From contig OX411556.1 of assembly GCA_948146395.1 (NCBI GenBank), forward strand, positions 31,794,056 through 31,858,055: DNA of 64,000 nt. Direction: 5' to 3'. The DNA comes from Fragum whitleyi. Taxonomy: Eukaryota; Mollusca; Bivalvia; Cardiida; Cardiidae. Numbering within the stretch: position 1 is the first letter of the stretch; every line of letters begins with the position of its first letter. This document shows, one piece after another, positions 1-11,101 of the stretch. The position numbers and the translations under genes were made by a program. Under the pieces are notes generated by a model, which was not told the DNA's origin, made no database searches, and saw only the letters and a list, made by a program, of their open reading frames with translations.

Positions 1-2360
1 TATAACGCATTCTCGTGATTTTTTTCCTATCAGACAAAGCTATGTGATTATCGGCTATATAATCACAACAAAAATATACTTAGCAAAAAAAGAAACTCTA
101 CATGACTTACCGAGGGCTGTAGTGTCGCTATGAAACCATAAAGAATACAGATGTTACTATTACATGAAACCTGAAGGCAATAGCCGTCGGTTTATGGAAG
201 GTTCAGTACCTGATGTTTGTAAAATGAGGATTTTATTTCAGGTCAAAGGACAAAGGGGTCGATTTCAAAAATCACAGAAATGAAATCAAAATTGTCGGTG
301 ATGTTTTTAGTATAGGTCCTTGACGTTTTCGTGCTTAAAGTCGTTCCATTATCAAGAGAGACCAGCGTCTGATCTAAACACGAATACTTGTCTTGCAGTT
401 ATCCTTCCTTTGAAGAAATGAATTGAAAAAAATGCAATTGTAATAGGGCCTCTATATGACGTCACAAGTGGCCTACCTCATCTTAGCCGAGTTATGTGGT
501 TGTAATCGATTTTTTTGTTAATCAATATGCATTTAGAGGTCACTTTCGATAGTTTTACATTTAAAATTAGACGGCTGGTGCATCTATCCATAGTTTCTTT
601 TCGTTTCTCACAGTACGGCTAGAGTTTTCATCTGAGGTACCAGTCGCCATTCTCTCCTAGGCGCATCACTTGCAAATTGTGTGGGAGAGAAATGACACTT
701 ATCACAATGCTTTTTGTCTAATATGGGAGGAAAGATGGCCGAGCCAGAGGTCGAGCCCACGACCCGATGATTGAAAACCAGACGCGTAACTGATTGTCTT
801 AACCGGGCGCGGCAGTTCTAAACCGAGATGTTAAAATGTAAATTGCCTGTCCCGAGTAGCTAAACTAAAGAGTGGCGTTATAAACAGACATTCAAGCTCT
901 GTGTATACCTGTAGTCTGATTTCTGCCTTTATTCGATTGTTGTTACATTGCCGTTTAAATAAAAATGAACAAACAATTTTTGTTTTTTCTTGCCGATGCT
1001 ATGGAATGAGTGTGACCGAGTAACAAAATTTACCCAAAATGAGCTTTGGGTAGTTCAACACGAGTATGTGACCAAAACCGGAAGTTATAGGACATTTACT
1101 CGGACTTGCTTCAATCGCGCAAATTCCTATCCAACTAACACATGTTAATAAAGTTGGCCTATAGCCACTGTAAGTCATTCAAAACAGACCACCAAGTACG
1201 TAAAGTTTTCTTTCTGATTGGCCGATTCGCTTCAATCGTGGTCTAAGACAAGAAATTTTCCCATGAGTTTCTATTAGATACTAGATACAAGATACAGATA
1301 ACCATCACAACAAAGTGGGTGTCCTCAATCAAACATGTCAAAACGTAGTGTAATACAATATCAATGGATGATAACTAAGAATTTATCATGAAATATCTAA
1401 GTTATTAGAGGTTTTGATAAACTTACAGACATATTTTGTTTCCTTTAATAATTCTGGGTTCATAAGACGACAGAAAATTCTAATTGAGTTTCTATTTCTT
1501 AAAAAATATGCTTGTAAAAAAGACCCTATTAAGGCAAGTCGGGTGTAGTTTGAAGCTTGGCAATGAAATTCCCTGAAAACAAGTGTGGTTTTAATTATTT
1601 TCTTTGTTGGGATAGATTTGTCAATGGTGCTGAACCTGTTGTAATAGATGTTAGTTTTCAATTCTCAACCTCGTCTCAGAGATGAAAATGAAAAATCGCA
1701 AAATGATTGTATTCTTTCTGGGTGTGATTGGAGCCATTTGCTTTTCAATCTATGGCATCAAGGGAAAGTATTTTTCTGTAATGTCCGTATTTTGTATATG
1801 TATGGTTTCGTGGATAGTTAAATTGAATACTATATTGCCATATTGCCTATATTGATTTCATTTCTAGGTAAGAAAACGCAGTGTGGTCATTGTCTTTCTG
1901 AATTTTATAAACTAGCATGACAAGATTTACATCACTGAATGAATAACACTTAAGAAAAAAGTAAAAATCGAAAAAGTAGATGATTTTAAACGAAATTAGA
2001 TGATTGTGATTTTAGGGGTTACAATGGTACCAAAGTAGATCTAGTCCAGTCAAAATAGCATATGACCTTGACAAAATTAGAACAGAAATGAAACCTAAGC
2101 CATTGTGCTCATGAAGTATCCACCTTTTCACAGAAAAATTATAAAACAATCCCTCCGTTGCGATTTGAGTAATTTTGGGTAAAAAATAAGTTTTTTGATG
2201 AAAAAAATTGGAAAGTTTGAACTCCGCATCTTGTGAAAAACTACTGAGTTTTACGACATTTTTCTTTGAGAAAATGCTACCAAACACGAATAAGGTGGTT
2301 ACAAAAATGTTTGTCTGCAGAAAAACATACAAAAAATATTGTTTATGATTTTCTTTATCT
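1..2360. other. Unassigned AT-rich DNA, no supported gene
   Basis: No open frame here has recognisable domains; the short open frames look like chance. The only structured piece I see is a degenerate tRNA-like stretch on the minus strand near 735-822, listed separately. The rest could be intronic or intergenic. Confidence 0.5.
735..822 (-). repeat. Degenerate tRNA-like SINE head (minus strand)
   Basis: Read on the minus strand, this stretch has a tRNA-like order: a GCGCCCGGTTAAGACAATCAG A-box-like region followed by GGGCTCGACC, which resembles a Pol III B box. The spacing fits a tRNA-derived SINE head, but I cannot fold a clean cloverleaf and do not see a clear tail. It could be a decayed SINE or coincidence. 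Confidence 0.3.
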
Positions 2361-2408
2361 GTTTTTTTTTTTTTTGGGGGGGGGGGGGTCGAGGCGGGGG
2401 GGGGGGGG
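2361..2408 (+). repeat. Poly-T then poly-G low-complexity tract
   Basis: A run of 15 T is followed by two runs of 13 G separated by TCGAGGC. The G runs could form a G-quadruplex on the plus strand. Such tracts are also prone to sequencing and assembly error, so the exact lengths are unreliable. Confidence 0.85.
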
Positions 2409-2489
2409 TATTGTTGCTGCTAACATAGCATTCAATATGTTAATGGATAAATTCTATTTCAGAATATCCAGATTGATTGAATTGGATTT

Positions 2490-2602
2490 ACCAAAATGAA
2501 CCAATTGCACTAAAACTGACCTGCATTAAGCAAGCACCTGTCTTAAGCAAGCACTTTTAGAATGTCCCTTAGGTGCTTGCTTAAGACAGGTTGGACTATA
2601 AG
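2490..2602 (+). mobile_element. MITE-3 fragment (CAGTCAAACC family), right part
   Basis: This matches the right-hand 110 bp of the MITE at 7861-8038. The shared parts are AAATGAACCAATT, two AAGCAAGCACCTGTCTTAAG-like stretches and the terminal CTTGCTTAAGACAGG repeat. The left terminus is missing, so it is a truncated copy. The internal AAGCAAGCACCT and AGGTGCTTGCTT pieces form a hairpin. Confidence 0.7.
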
Positions 2603-5100
2603 TATATATCTACAACCTTTTTCCAACGACAACACCTTTTCTTAAAATTTGAAAACTGTTGCAGATGACGGAATGGAGCTTTGAAGATATAATAACAAGG
2701 ATTTAAATGTAGGAACCAAAACAACTTTAACCCTTTAACCCATTAATTTACCAAATAGCAGAAATCTAGATTGCTCCAAATACAAAGTGAAGACGACAAT
2801 TTCAAGTGAATGAAGTTTTACATTATTTGTTCTTTCGTGGTAGAATACATTGTGGAAAATGAAAATATTGTTTGTGAAATCAACGTCTTCATTTCCAATC
2901 ACGTTTTTTATCGGGCACTAAATAAAAGCTCTCTTCCAATGTTTTGTATAGCCCCCTGGGGCATTTATCAGGAAAATTATGGTAAGTCACTTTAGTTTAG
3001 AATTCATTATGACAGAAAATCTGAGCTTGTTTGGACCTTAAACCAGGGATTTGACACTGATATTTTTTACCCTTTATCTTAGGTAGTGTATATTGATACT
3101 AAGGCAAATTATATACGGTCAATCTTGCTCAAGCGACCACGTCTATTAATCCAACGATTTCAGATTCCCTCCCCTTCTTTAAATCGAAAGTATTTTAGAA
3201 AGTAAATATTAATGGTCTTAACACGAATCCTATGTTGTAAAACTCATTTGAATTGTCTCAATGGGATCGGAAAACATAAGATAATTGAGAGATTTGCGGT
3301 TAAATACATATATAATATATTCTTACAGTAAATAATTCTAATGTGTAGAAAGCTCTTAGCCTAATACACATATACTGTAATGAATTATAAGTAATGTACT
3401 GGTGTAACAGTGTAACAAGTCCCCATGGATACAAGTAACTCCCATAATCCCATTTCCTATCTTTATAAGAGATTCATATTTTAGGTGAAATATTGTAAAT
3501 TCCTATGTATCTATAGCCACTTACAATAGTGTTGCATTGACCCCATAAATTTGAGATTTTACCTTCATGATTCCACTGTATCTTCGCTTTCGAAAACATA
3601 GTATACTGAGATCCATAAAAAAGTGTGCACTTTCACCTTTTGCATTTCTCTTGATTTTTCACAAAGCTGGAAGAAAATCACGGAGTAAATTTGATACCAT
3701 ACTTAAGTCAAGACCTTTTGGTATTAAAAGTCATATCAGATTTGGATAATGTATCGCAAGCTGCATACACGCAGGCAGATTTAAGATTGTTGAGATTGGA
3801 ACTCCTTACAACTTTTTCTTTGGAAAAGGCTATGTGCTGTTTTTGCATTATAGAGTTTTAGAAGATATCCCAGGCCATTTCCATACAAAAGTTTAAATAC
3901 ATATGCAAACGTTATGTGTACGTCAACGTTAGACATTGCTACGTTGTTAGGCCAGTAACTTATTGCCTAATAGTGCTATGGCGTTCTATGACATCCCGAT
4001 TTGTTAATTAAAGGCCCTACTAATTGATGACCTCGATTTTTATTGGAACATAAATGATGAATCAATTTTAATGACGTCCTAAATCCGCAAGGTTCAATTT
4101 TGTTCAACGACGTTTATTGGTAGTCAAACCACGCTTTAGTATCATGCACAATTGTATTGAAGATGTTATTTCATGCTTAGGAAAGCAGCAAATGCTCAAC
4201 TAAATGCATTTTCTGACCAATTATTCATCTAACGCGTGATGCTCGGCGAGTTTTTATTCAAGTTAAAACGTAAAGATTAGTCGGCGACGTCTTTTACATT
4301 TAGAAAACGTCTTTAAGATTTTCGGCTTCGGCCCGGCTTCGGCCGATCATCGGCCTGTCGATTAAGTTCACATCACATACGTGTTTTATAACTCTTTCAT
4401 TTCAGTTTAGTTTCAGTGACTAGTCGGCGTCTCACTACCGGCGTATGGCCCACTAGTCGGCGACAATTCGCCGGCGCATTTTGAGCACGATATATTTAAA
4501 TGGTCATGATTACTGTATCAAAATTGAACAAGAAAAAAATATCGTCACGTCGATCGGGCTTTTTTGGACTGCAAACAAATATAATAGTGTCACTCACATA
4601 AAACCTTGGACACCCCCATATAAAAATATCATTTATAGGTCGGGTTCATTTACGTATTTTGTCGGTTGGGTAAATTAACTTTTTTTTGGCAGTAGGGCAA
4701 GCAATTTCATAAAATTCAATGTTTTTTGTTTATTTGATTTGATTTTCTTTTGTGATTTCTTGTCTGGAACAATTGTGACACGTTATCAGAACTGTTTTCT
4801 TTTTTACAATGTAATCTGTGCTATGTAAAGTATGAAATTTCCTTTCAAATTGCAAGATTTTCGACTTTTTCGAGGAGGGGTTGGTGTCTCCTTTTGACCT
4901 TTACGTGCGTTCTATTTTACCATCTTGAATACGTTTTGTACCGAAATCCTCGGTATTAAATGGTCTTTCTTAACCATTTATTCATTTTAAATTTATTCCC
5001 CTGCAAGTAAATGTATCTCTTAACGCCGAAATACGCAGTGACCAATAAAAAGTCGGTTTTAGTTTTTATCTTATAACCATACTAATATCCATGTGATAAC
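2603..5100. other. Unassigned DNA with small repeat pieces
   Basis: I see no supported gene. A short fragment near 3117-3190 resembles the left end of the MITE at 50325. Positions 4320-4480 are locally CGG-rich, with GGCTTCGGCC repeated and several TAGTCGGCG motifs, unlike the AT-rich surroundings. The open frame at 2810-2995 is followed by GTAAGT, a good splice-donor match, but I recognise nothing in the peptide. Confidence 0.4.
3117..3190 (+). mobile_element. MITE-3-related left-end fragment
   Basis: GGTCAATCTTGCTCAAGCG, ACCACGTCTATTAA and the following bases align by eye with the left end of the element at 50325 (CAGTCAATCTTGCTTAAGCG). No matching right end is present nearby, so this is a truncated fragment. 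Confidence 0.5.
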
Positions 5101-5104
5101 ATCC

Positions 5105-5195
5105 CAGAGCCTCGACAATGATCAATTCTCCCAACCTCGTTAGATATTTTTTCTCATCCAAAACACTAAATACATATTATATATATATCGCTTTT
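5105..5195. mobile_element. Half copy of a foldback element
   Basis: GAGCCTCGACAATGATCAAT, CTCCCAACCTCGTTAGATAT and the TACATATTATATATAT end match one arm of the long inverted repeat at 54693-54852. Only one arm is present, so this is a half element or a deleted copy. Confidence 0.6.
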
Positions 5196-5384
5196 TTTTC
5201 AATATTTTTTCCGAACAACATTAAGAAGACTTGATATTCTTAATTAAAACATCTGAAGAAACAACAGACAGAATGGAACTATTACCAAAAGTTAACTTTT
5301 AAAGCAGTCTGGCAGAAATGTTAAGTATTGAATTGACATTTTGTATGTCAGACATTCCTCTTCATCCAGATACTCACATTGGCC

Positions 5385-5490
5385 AAATAAACCGTTAAAT
5401 CAGAAAAAATAAAGCTAACGATACGAAACGCCTTACCAATTATGGTTTCTTAGAACATATGTTATCGGATTAGATGTCATTGAAAAAATT
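5385..5490 (+). repeat. Dispersed repeat fragment, shared with 13440-13530
   Basis: TACCAATTATGGTTTCTTAG and the following AACATNTGTTATCGGATTA occur here and again near 13483. The family is unknown. The two copies lie on either side of the LINE, which is probably coincidental because the repeat ends do not meet the LINE ends. Confidence 0.6.
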
Positions 5491-5764
5491 TTGTTGTTAT
5501 TTCGGTCAAGGCTGGTTGTGTTCACTGACCGCTCTCGATATTTTTGATCAATTGTATCGGTTTCTATGGACTATGTAATAAAATTTTTGGATACAATTGT
5601 TTATAAGTGACTTGTAAATGGATCTAGGATGGAAGGTGAATATAAACTTTGTATTTTTATGACTTTTTAGTGGAATGAAATAAATTTTCTTTGTTCTCAC
5701 CCTTGGTCATGGGTGAGTGAATTCACCTGGACATAAATAATTGACCACTCATCCATATTGAAAC

Positions 5765-7912
5765 ATGGCGGATTACCAAAATAGCCAACACATTAGTTTG
5801 GAAAATGCTTCTCCGACGAGAGAGTACACCCAGCTTACTCCGGCACTACGCCGTTATGGGCGAATTGATGATGAAACTGAGTCGGACCCGTCACAAACAA
5901 GCGTTAAGAAAATATACGTTTCTACATTGGAACGCATCAACGTCACTCCGGAAAACCATGACCGGCTCTTTAGTGAAATATGCGGGTGACCACCGACCGA
6001 CCACAACTGGGCTTTAATTGATAGAGTTAAGAATTTATTCAGAAATTACACAAAATCAGACTTTATATCAAAAATGCTAATTGAATTTGACTCTCGCGAT
6101 GATAGATTGGAGGAGGTTAGATCAACGATTTTTGAGGCGTGTTTGTCCAGCCAAAACTATCCCTTTCCAAAGGATGCAAAACTGAAAAGTCGTAAAAATA
6201 CAAGGAAAGAAAGGGTCTCACATAAACTAGCAAACGATATATATGTTATCGTATCAGCTTTGGAGAACCAATCATTTGATGAAATGAAGGAAGTGATTAG
6301 TCTTCCGAAATCTAGCATTTCTAGAGAAATGAACTCCAGTGTTTTAGACAGTGACCAATTATCCACATGTGTACAAGAAATATCCTTACTTAAAGGCATG
6401 TTATCGAAATGCGAAAGTAGCATAATCTCCATGAGACAAGACCGCGATAACTTCAAAAAGTCGATTGAAGATGAAGTGAAAACAATAAACAATAGTGTTA
6501 CCACGTTGCATAACGAAATATTGGGAGAGTTACAAGCGATCCGGCTCAATATAAAGCGTATTGAGGGTGAAAAGTCTTCCGGGATAGTCAGTATGAAGAA
6601 CTCATTGAAGTTGGTGTCTGAGGATTGTAACATTATTAGAGAGGAACTCGACAGTGACGTAAAATGTCTAACATTAAAACTTTCTAATTTAGACAAAAAG
6701 TTCGATAAATTCTTCAATAAACTGGACTCAAAAGTGAGCAATTTGACAAAAATATGTGATAAAGGCATTCCGAACACAAATAACCCAATTAATGATGTCC
6801 ATAATACAATTAATCAGACAGACAAAGACCCATCTCCAAATGTTTTGGGTACCTACAACACGTCTAACAGCCAGTTCAAAACATACAAGGAAGTTTTGAC
6901 GGGAGACCAGACAGATCAACACGATATCCCCGTGTATAATTACGATCATGGGACACCCCCGCAGTCAATCGTGACCCGTTATCCCGTTATGAATCAAGTG
7001 TCTCGTGATGACAGTGACCAAACTCGATTGGCACGTGATTCTGTAAACATTAGCGTGGGAGGCTATCCATCGATGCAGGCCACGCGACAAGAAAGTGATA
7101 GTTGCGTCATACTTAAAGCTACCGCTTCGTCGATGCAAACCATACCGACCATTATTTCTGAAAGAATTGACAAAAATAAGCTAAACGGAGGCTCAAATAA
7201 GAAAAATGAATCGTTGTCTACAAACAGTCGTACCAGGACTACCTACCAACGATACAGCGCTCCAAATAAAGGTGCCAGTTCAAAATCTCGCGATAATAGT
7301 GTGTGTGACGAAAATGACGATGACTTTACGGAGTGCTTATACAAGAAAACAAAACGTTTTTACTTAGGAGGTTTCAAACCTTCTGTGAAAACGCAAAAAC
7401 TCATCAAATGTGTGACGAACAGGGGCTTAAAAGTTACCATGCTTAGAGTGTTAGGCAAAAATTCCAACAAACCTGTTACTTTACGGCTTAATGTTGAAGC
7501 TAAAAATTCGCATAAATTGTTGGAAGACGGTTTTTGGCCAAAAGGTGTTGTATGCAAACAATGGTTAACTAAAAATCAGCTCAGGAAGCAACAACCCAGC
7601 AGTCATGGTTTAGGAAATTCGTCAACACATGACGATGATATAACTGGAGACATTGCCTTTAATTCTAGGAAGCAAAACTATAATTATCAAAGTTTAAGGT
7701 CAGAAGGTCATGATCAACATCATGTCTATGATTGGCGTCACGGAAATGATGATGATTATAGGGGTTCAAATTATTATCGCCATAGGCGCGAAAATGAAGA
7801 CATAAATACAACTAATGGCGGTGCGTGGTCAAAGTATGACCAGGACACTTTAAACTATTACAGTCAAACCTGTCTTAGCGGCCACCTGTATTCAGCAAGC
7901 AACCTGTATTAA
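5765..7912 (+). CDS. LINE ORF1 protein (coiled-coil nucleic-acid-binding protein), one in-frame stop
   Basis: This is the likely ORF1 of the LINE, whose product would coat LINE RNA and form the RNP. ATG 5765 opens a frame interrupted by a TGA at 5987-5989. The same frame then stays open through 5990-6073 and ATG 6074 to 7912, so the N-terminal 74 codons probably belong to the same gene. Counting from Met 6074 (612 aa): residues about 105-175 and 200-230 are rich in heptad-like L/I/K/E and look like coiled coil. Residues 250-420 are a low-complexity N/S/T/D linker. Residues about 428-500 begin with KRFYLGGF and resemble an RRM-like module of the kind found in LINE ORF1 proteins. The tail is D/H/Y/N-rich. 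The last 18 codons (from 7859) are MITE sequence; before that insertion the frame would have ended in TAA at the target site. The lack of a database check keeps the domain assignment tentative. Confidence 0.8.
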
Positions 7913-8038
7913 GCAAGCGGCCACCGAGTTCCCAAATGAACCAATTACACTGAAATTGACCTGTATTAAGCAAGCACCTGTCTTAAGCAAGCGCTTTTTA
8001 AATGTCCCTTGGGTGCTTGCTTAAGACAGGTTTGACTG
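7861..8038 (+). mobile_element. MITE-3 (178 bp, TA target site) inserted at the LINE ORF1 stop
   Basis: The ends are CAGTCAAACCTGTCTTA and its exact complement TAAGACAGGTTTGACTG, flanked by TA at 7859-7860 and 8039-8040. TA duplication with CAGT-type ends is typical of Tc1/mariner-derived MITEs. The interior has repeated TTAAGCAAGC motifs that pair with each other. Removing the element and one TA restores TAA in the ORF1 frame, so the element landed on the ORF1 stop codon and added 18 codons to the frame. The transposase source is not in this window. Confidence 0.9.
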
Positions 8039-8059
8039 TAATTAGAATATTTATTATTC

Positions 8060-9613
8060 GTGAGTGTAAGTGTAGTGATTAACACTATCAAGTCTGTCTT
8101 TCTTTCTGTATCGTTCGATCTGTCTAACCTTAATATATGCACATGGAATGCGACTGGAATAATGTCCAGTTCGTTTTACTTAAGTAAAATGCTCGATTGC
8201 GAGTCAATTGACATATGTGGTATTTCCGAGCATTGGCTGTACCCTAGCGACCTGTTTTTTCTGAATAGTATACACCCACACTACAACAGTTTGGGTGTAT
8301 GTGATTCAGGCCTAAATGCTTATAGAAATAGGAAAGTAGGCAAAGGGGGCGTAGCCATGCTATGGAGGAAGTGTTATGACCATCTCATTTCACCGCTTTA
8401 TATTGAAAGCGACAGGATTATTGGTGTTCAATTTCAGATGTCAAATAATACTCATTTATATATTTTACAATTGTACTTACCTTGTAGTAACCATAGAATT
8501 TCATTTTACCGTGAACAAGTTAATCAACTATTTAACTTAATTAGTATGTATTCACAACTTGGGCCCGTTATTGTAATGGGCGATTTCAATACTCACTTGA
8601 ATGGGTTAAAATACGTTAAACCTATTGATGGGAGAGGTCGTGATCTTTGTGATCTGATCTCTCATTTCAATATGATTAATGCAACATCTTCGGACCATTG
8701 TTCCGGAGCCTATACAAGTTACGTCTCGTACGATAAGCGTAACGAGTCGTTAATTGACCATATATTTGTTTCAAGCTCATTGAATTCATCTATTCCTTAT
8801 TGTCACATTTTAGATGACGACTGTCTTAATGTATCTTTTCATCGCCCTATTTGTATTAAATTGGCTTTAGATACTTATTTGCAGAAAAATGATGCTTTTC
8901 ATACGCAACAAAGTAGAATTATAAAATGGTATAGGGTATCAAGCGAAGATATTTTGAAATACCAAAGTTGTCTTCACAACAACCTTAAGATAGATGCGAA
9001 TAATTTACACGCATATAATATTGGCAATTATATTGACAGTCTATACCAGTGCATTGTAGATAATATATGTAGTGCATCCGATGCGCACTTACCGCATTCT
9101 TCATATCGTTCTTATCTTAAAACGTACTGGTCTGCCGATCTCAAGCAATACCACGCGTTCATGCGTAACAAACGCAGGGTGTGGATTGGGGCCGGTAGAC
9201 CAAGTGGCGATGAATACATTGAATATAAGAAGTATAAAGAGGCTAAACGCAATTTTCGAAGGTCGCACAGAGTATCTTGCAGCAATTACCTACAGCAAAT
9301 AAATGCTGACATAGATAATGTTTCAGGTGTAGACTCTCCTTTATTCTGGCGTTTGTTTAAATCGAAAGGGAGACAATCGCATGGTAGAGTGTGCCATGAG
9401 ATCAAGTTTAACAATTTAATATGCAAAACCTCTTCCGAGATTTGCCGCGGATGGGGTGTTCATTTTGCTGATCTTTACTCAGATACACAAAATGAGTCGT
9501 ACGATAAAAGTCATTTTGACTATGTTTCTCAGTTCGTCTCTCGAATCAAGCAGTCGTCAATTATAGTAAACGAAGACCATATATCGGAAGACGAAGTGAC
9601 TTGTTGTCTTTAA
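8060..9613 (+). CDS. LINE ORF2, endonuclease part
   Basis: This is the N-terminal part of ORF2, an exonuclease-endonuclease-phosphatase type endonuclease that nicks the target DNA for reverse transcription. Motifs in order are NICTWNATG (about residue 24), GISEHW with the catalytic Glu (about 55), GVAMLWRK (about 95), VMGDFNTH (about 175), LIDHIFVSSS (about 230) and SFHRPICIKL (about 257; the family usually has SDHxP, so Asp is replaced by Phe just before the His). Residues 290-500 are the linker to the reverse transcriptase, with a basic RRVW/KRNFRRSHR region. The frame has no ATG near its start (the first codon used is GTG); the true start may have been upstream or lost. The frame stops at 9611-9613, just where the LKxGKxxGxD motif that opens the RT domain begins in another frame, so this is a frameshift, not the native end. 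Confidence 0.9.
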   Translation: MSVSVVINTIKSVFLSVSFDLSNLNICTWNATGIMSSSFYLSKMLDCESIDICGISEHWLYPSDLFFLNSIHPHYNSLGVCDSGLNAYRNRKVGKGGVAMLWRKCYDHLISPLYIESDRIIGVQFQMSNNTHLYILQLYLPCSNHRISFYREQVNQLFNLISMYSQLGPVIVMGDFNTHLNGLKYVKPIDGRGRDLCDLISHFNMINATSSDHCSGAYTSYVSYDKRNESLIDHIFVSSSLNSSIPYCHILDDDCLNVSFHRPICIKLALDTYLQKNDAFHTQQSRIIKWYRVSSEDILKYQSCLHNNLKIDANNLHAYNIGNYIDSLYQCIVDNICSASDAHLPHSSYRSYLKTYWSADLKQYHAFMRNKRRVWIGAGRPSGDEYIEYKKYKEAKRNFRRSHRVSCSNYLQQINADIDNVSGVDSPLFWRLFKSKGRQSHGRVCHEIKFNNLICKTSSEICRGWGVHFADLYSDTQNESYDKSHFDYVSQFVSRIKQSSIIVNEDHISEDEVTCCL

Positions 9614-10671
9614 AATCAGGCAAAATGAGCGGGGTAGATATGGTCAGTAATGAACACCTTATTCACGGTGGCTAACTGTTAAGACATTACATTACCCACT
9701 TATTTGACTTGATGTATTGTTTTAATCATACTCCAATTGCACTTAAGCAAGGTCTTATCTTGACACTACATAAAGGTGGAAGCAAGCCAAAAAACGAGGC
9801 AAACAGCTACAGGGCAATTACCCTTTCGTCTTCTATCTTGAAATTGTTCGAACGTGTTTTACTCAAACGTTTAATAGTGTCTATAAATAGACCGTTGCAT
9901 TCCCTACAAGGTGGCTTTCAGCAGGGTATGGGTAGTACAATGACTTCATATGTATTAAATGAGGGCATAAACTTTTGCAAATCTAAAAAGAGCAAACTTT
10001 TTACTTGCTTTCTGGATGCTCGTCAGGCATTTGATCGTGTATGGCACGATGGGTTATTTTATAAATTATTTGAGCTTGGAATCAACAATAAGCTTTTAAA
10101 AACGGTTATTTCCGTGCACACGGATATGTATAGCCGTGTCATGTATAACGGTTACCATTCGGACTGGTTCCCTGTTCTACAAGGTACCCGTCAAGGCGGG
10201 GTCTGGTCCCCGTACTTATATTTAGTATACATTGACTCACTGATTGAACAATTAGTAAGTAGCAATCTTGGTTTTCAGATTGAGGGTATACATTTATGCG
10301 CCCCCTCCTTTGCAGACGATATGACATTGCTGTCATTGTCTGGTCAGGCTCTTCAAATTATGTTAGATATATGTCATAGATATTCAAGTGTTTGGAGGTT
10401 TCAATATAACTCGTCCAAGTGCTTTGTCGTAATTTTTAATGAATCAAAACGGTCCTTCAAGCACAATTCTCGTTCATGGTTTATTGGTAGTCAGCAGATA
10501 AAAGGAAGGGAAGAAGCCACGCATCTTGGTATATGGTACAATAAGTATTCATCCCCATCATTATCTGTCAAACAAATAGATCGTAAAATTAGGGGGTCCT
10601 TTTTTCGGTATAATGAAAGACGGTCTACATCGTTATGGCTTAAATCCCGTTACAAGTCTAAAAATATATGA
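9610..10671 (+). pseudogene. LINE ORF2, reverse transcriptase part (broken)
   Basis: Reverse transcriptase core of ORF2. The frame carries KSGKMSGVDM at about 9613, is broken by TAA at 9673-9675, and then runs open from about 9676 (Met at 9709). Motifs in order are PIALKQGLILTLHKGG, NSYRAITLSS, GGFQQGMGS, motif A FLDARQAFDRVWH with the catalytic Asp (about 10012), motif B GTRQGGVWSP (about 10185), and motif C SFADDMTLLS with the catalytic Asp pair (about 10310-10340). The palm appears intact in its key residues. The frame moves to another phase near 10597-10615, after KIRGSFF, where a run of six T is the probable slip site; the next part continues in the +1 frame. The breaks mean no functional ORF2 protein from this copy. 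Confidence 0.9.
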
Positions 10672-11101
10672 ATCAATAGTATTACCAAGAGCCCTCTTTG
10701 GTTGTGAATTGTTGCAGACTTTATCCAATCGAGATAATCTCACACTTGAAAGATCACATAGGCTGTGCTTAAAACAAATGCAAGGTTTATGTTCTAGGTC
10801 TAGAACTGACATTGTACTTGGGTTATTAGGCTCTTTACCAATTAAAGCCCATATAGAGGTCAGAAAGCTGATATTTTTAGGTCAGTTATGTCGCCTTGAG
10901 AGGGATTGCGCGGTTAAACAATTATTTTTATATCGCCTATGCTCTTTTCAAAATGACACAACTTCACAAAGTTTCATGTCTGAACTACGTATTATCTTAC
11001 ATAAATACAGTTTAATGCAAATCCTTGATGATTATAGAGCCTATGTTTTATATTATATATTATATTATATATATAGTTTTATATTAATGAGTGGGAATTA
11101 A
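10613..11101 (+). pseudogene. LINE ORF2, thumb and post-RT region (frame-shifted)
   Basis: This continues ORF2 after the frameshift near 10600. KDGLHRYGLNPVTSLKIYES, then VLPRALFGCELL, is the usual thumb region that follows LINE RT cores. LGLLGSLPIKAHIEVRKLIF is a conserved post-RT stretch. The frame then runs into a TATAT-rich tract (about 11044-11085) that translates as YYILYYIY and ends at 11101. The original frame resumes at about 11086, so expansion of this microsatellite is the likely cause of the break. Confidence 0.85.

Noticed and set aside
2810..2995. Possible exon followed by GTAAGT
   Set aside because: No recognisable peptide, no acceptor or second exon, and such donor matches are common by chance.
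6157..6777. 206-codon minus-strand frame
   Set aside because: Antisense shadow of LINE ORF1; no domain of its own.
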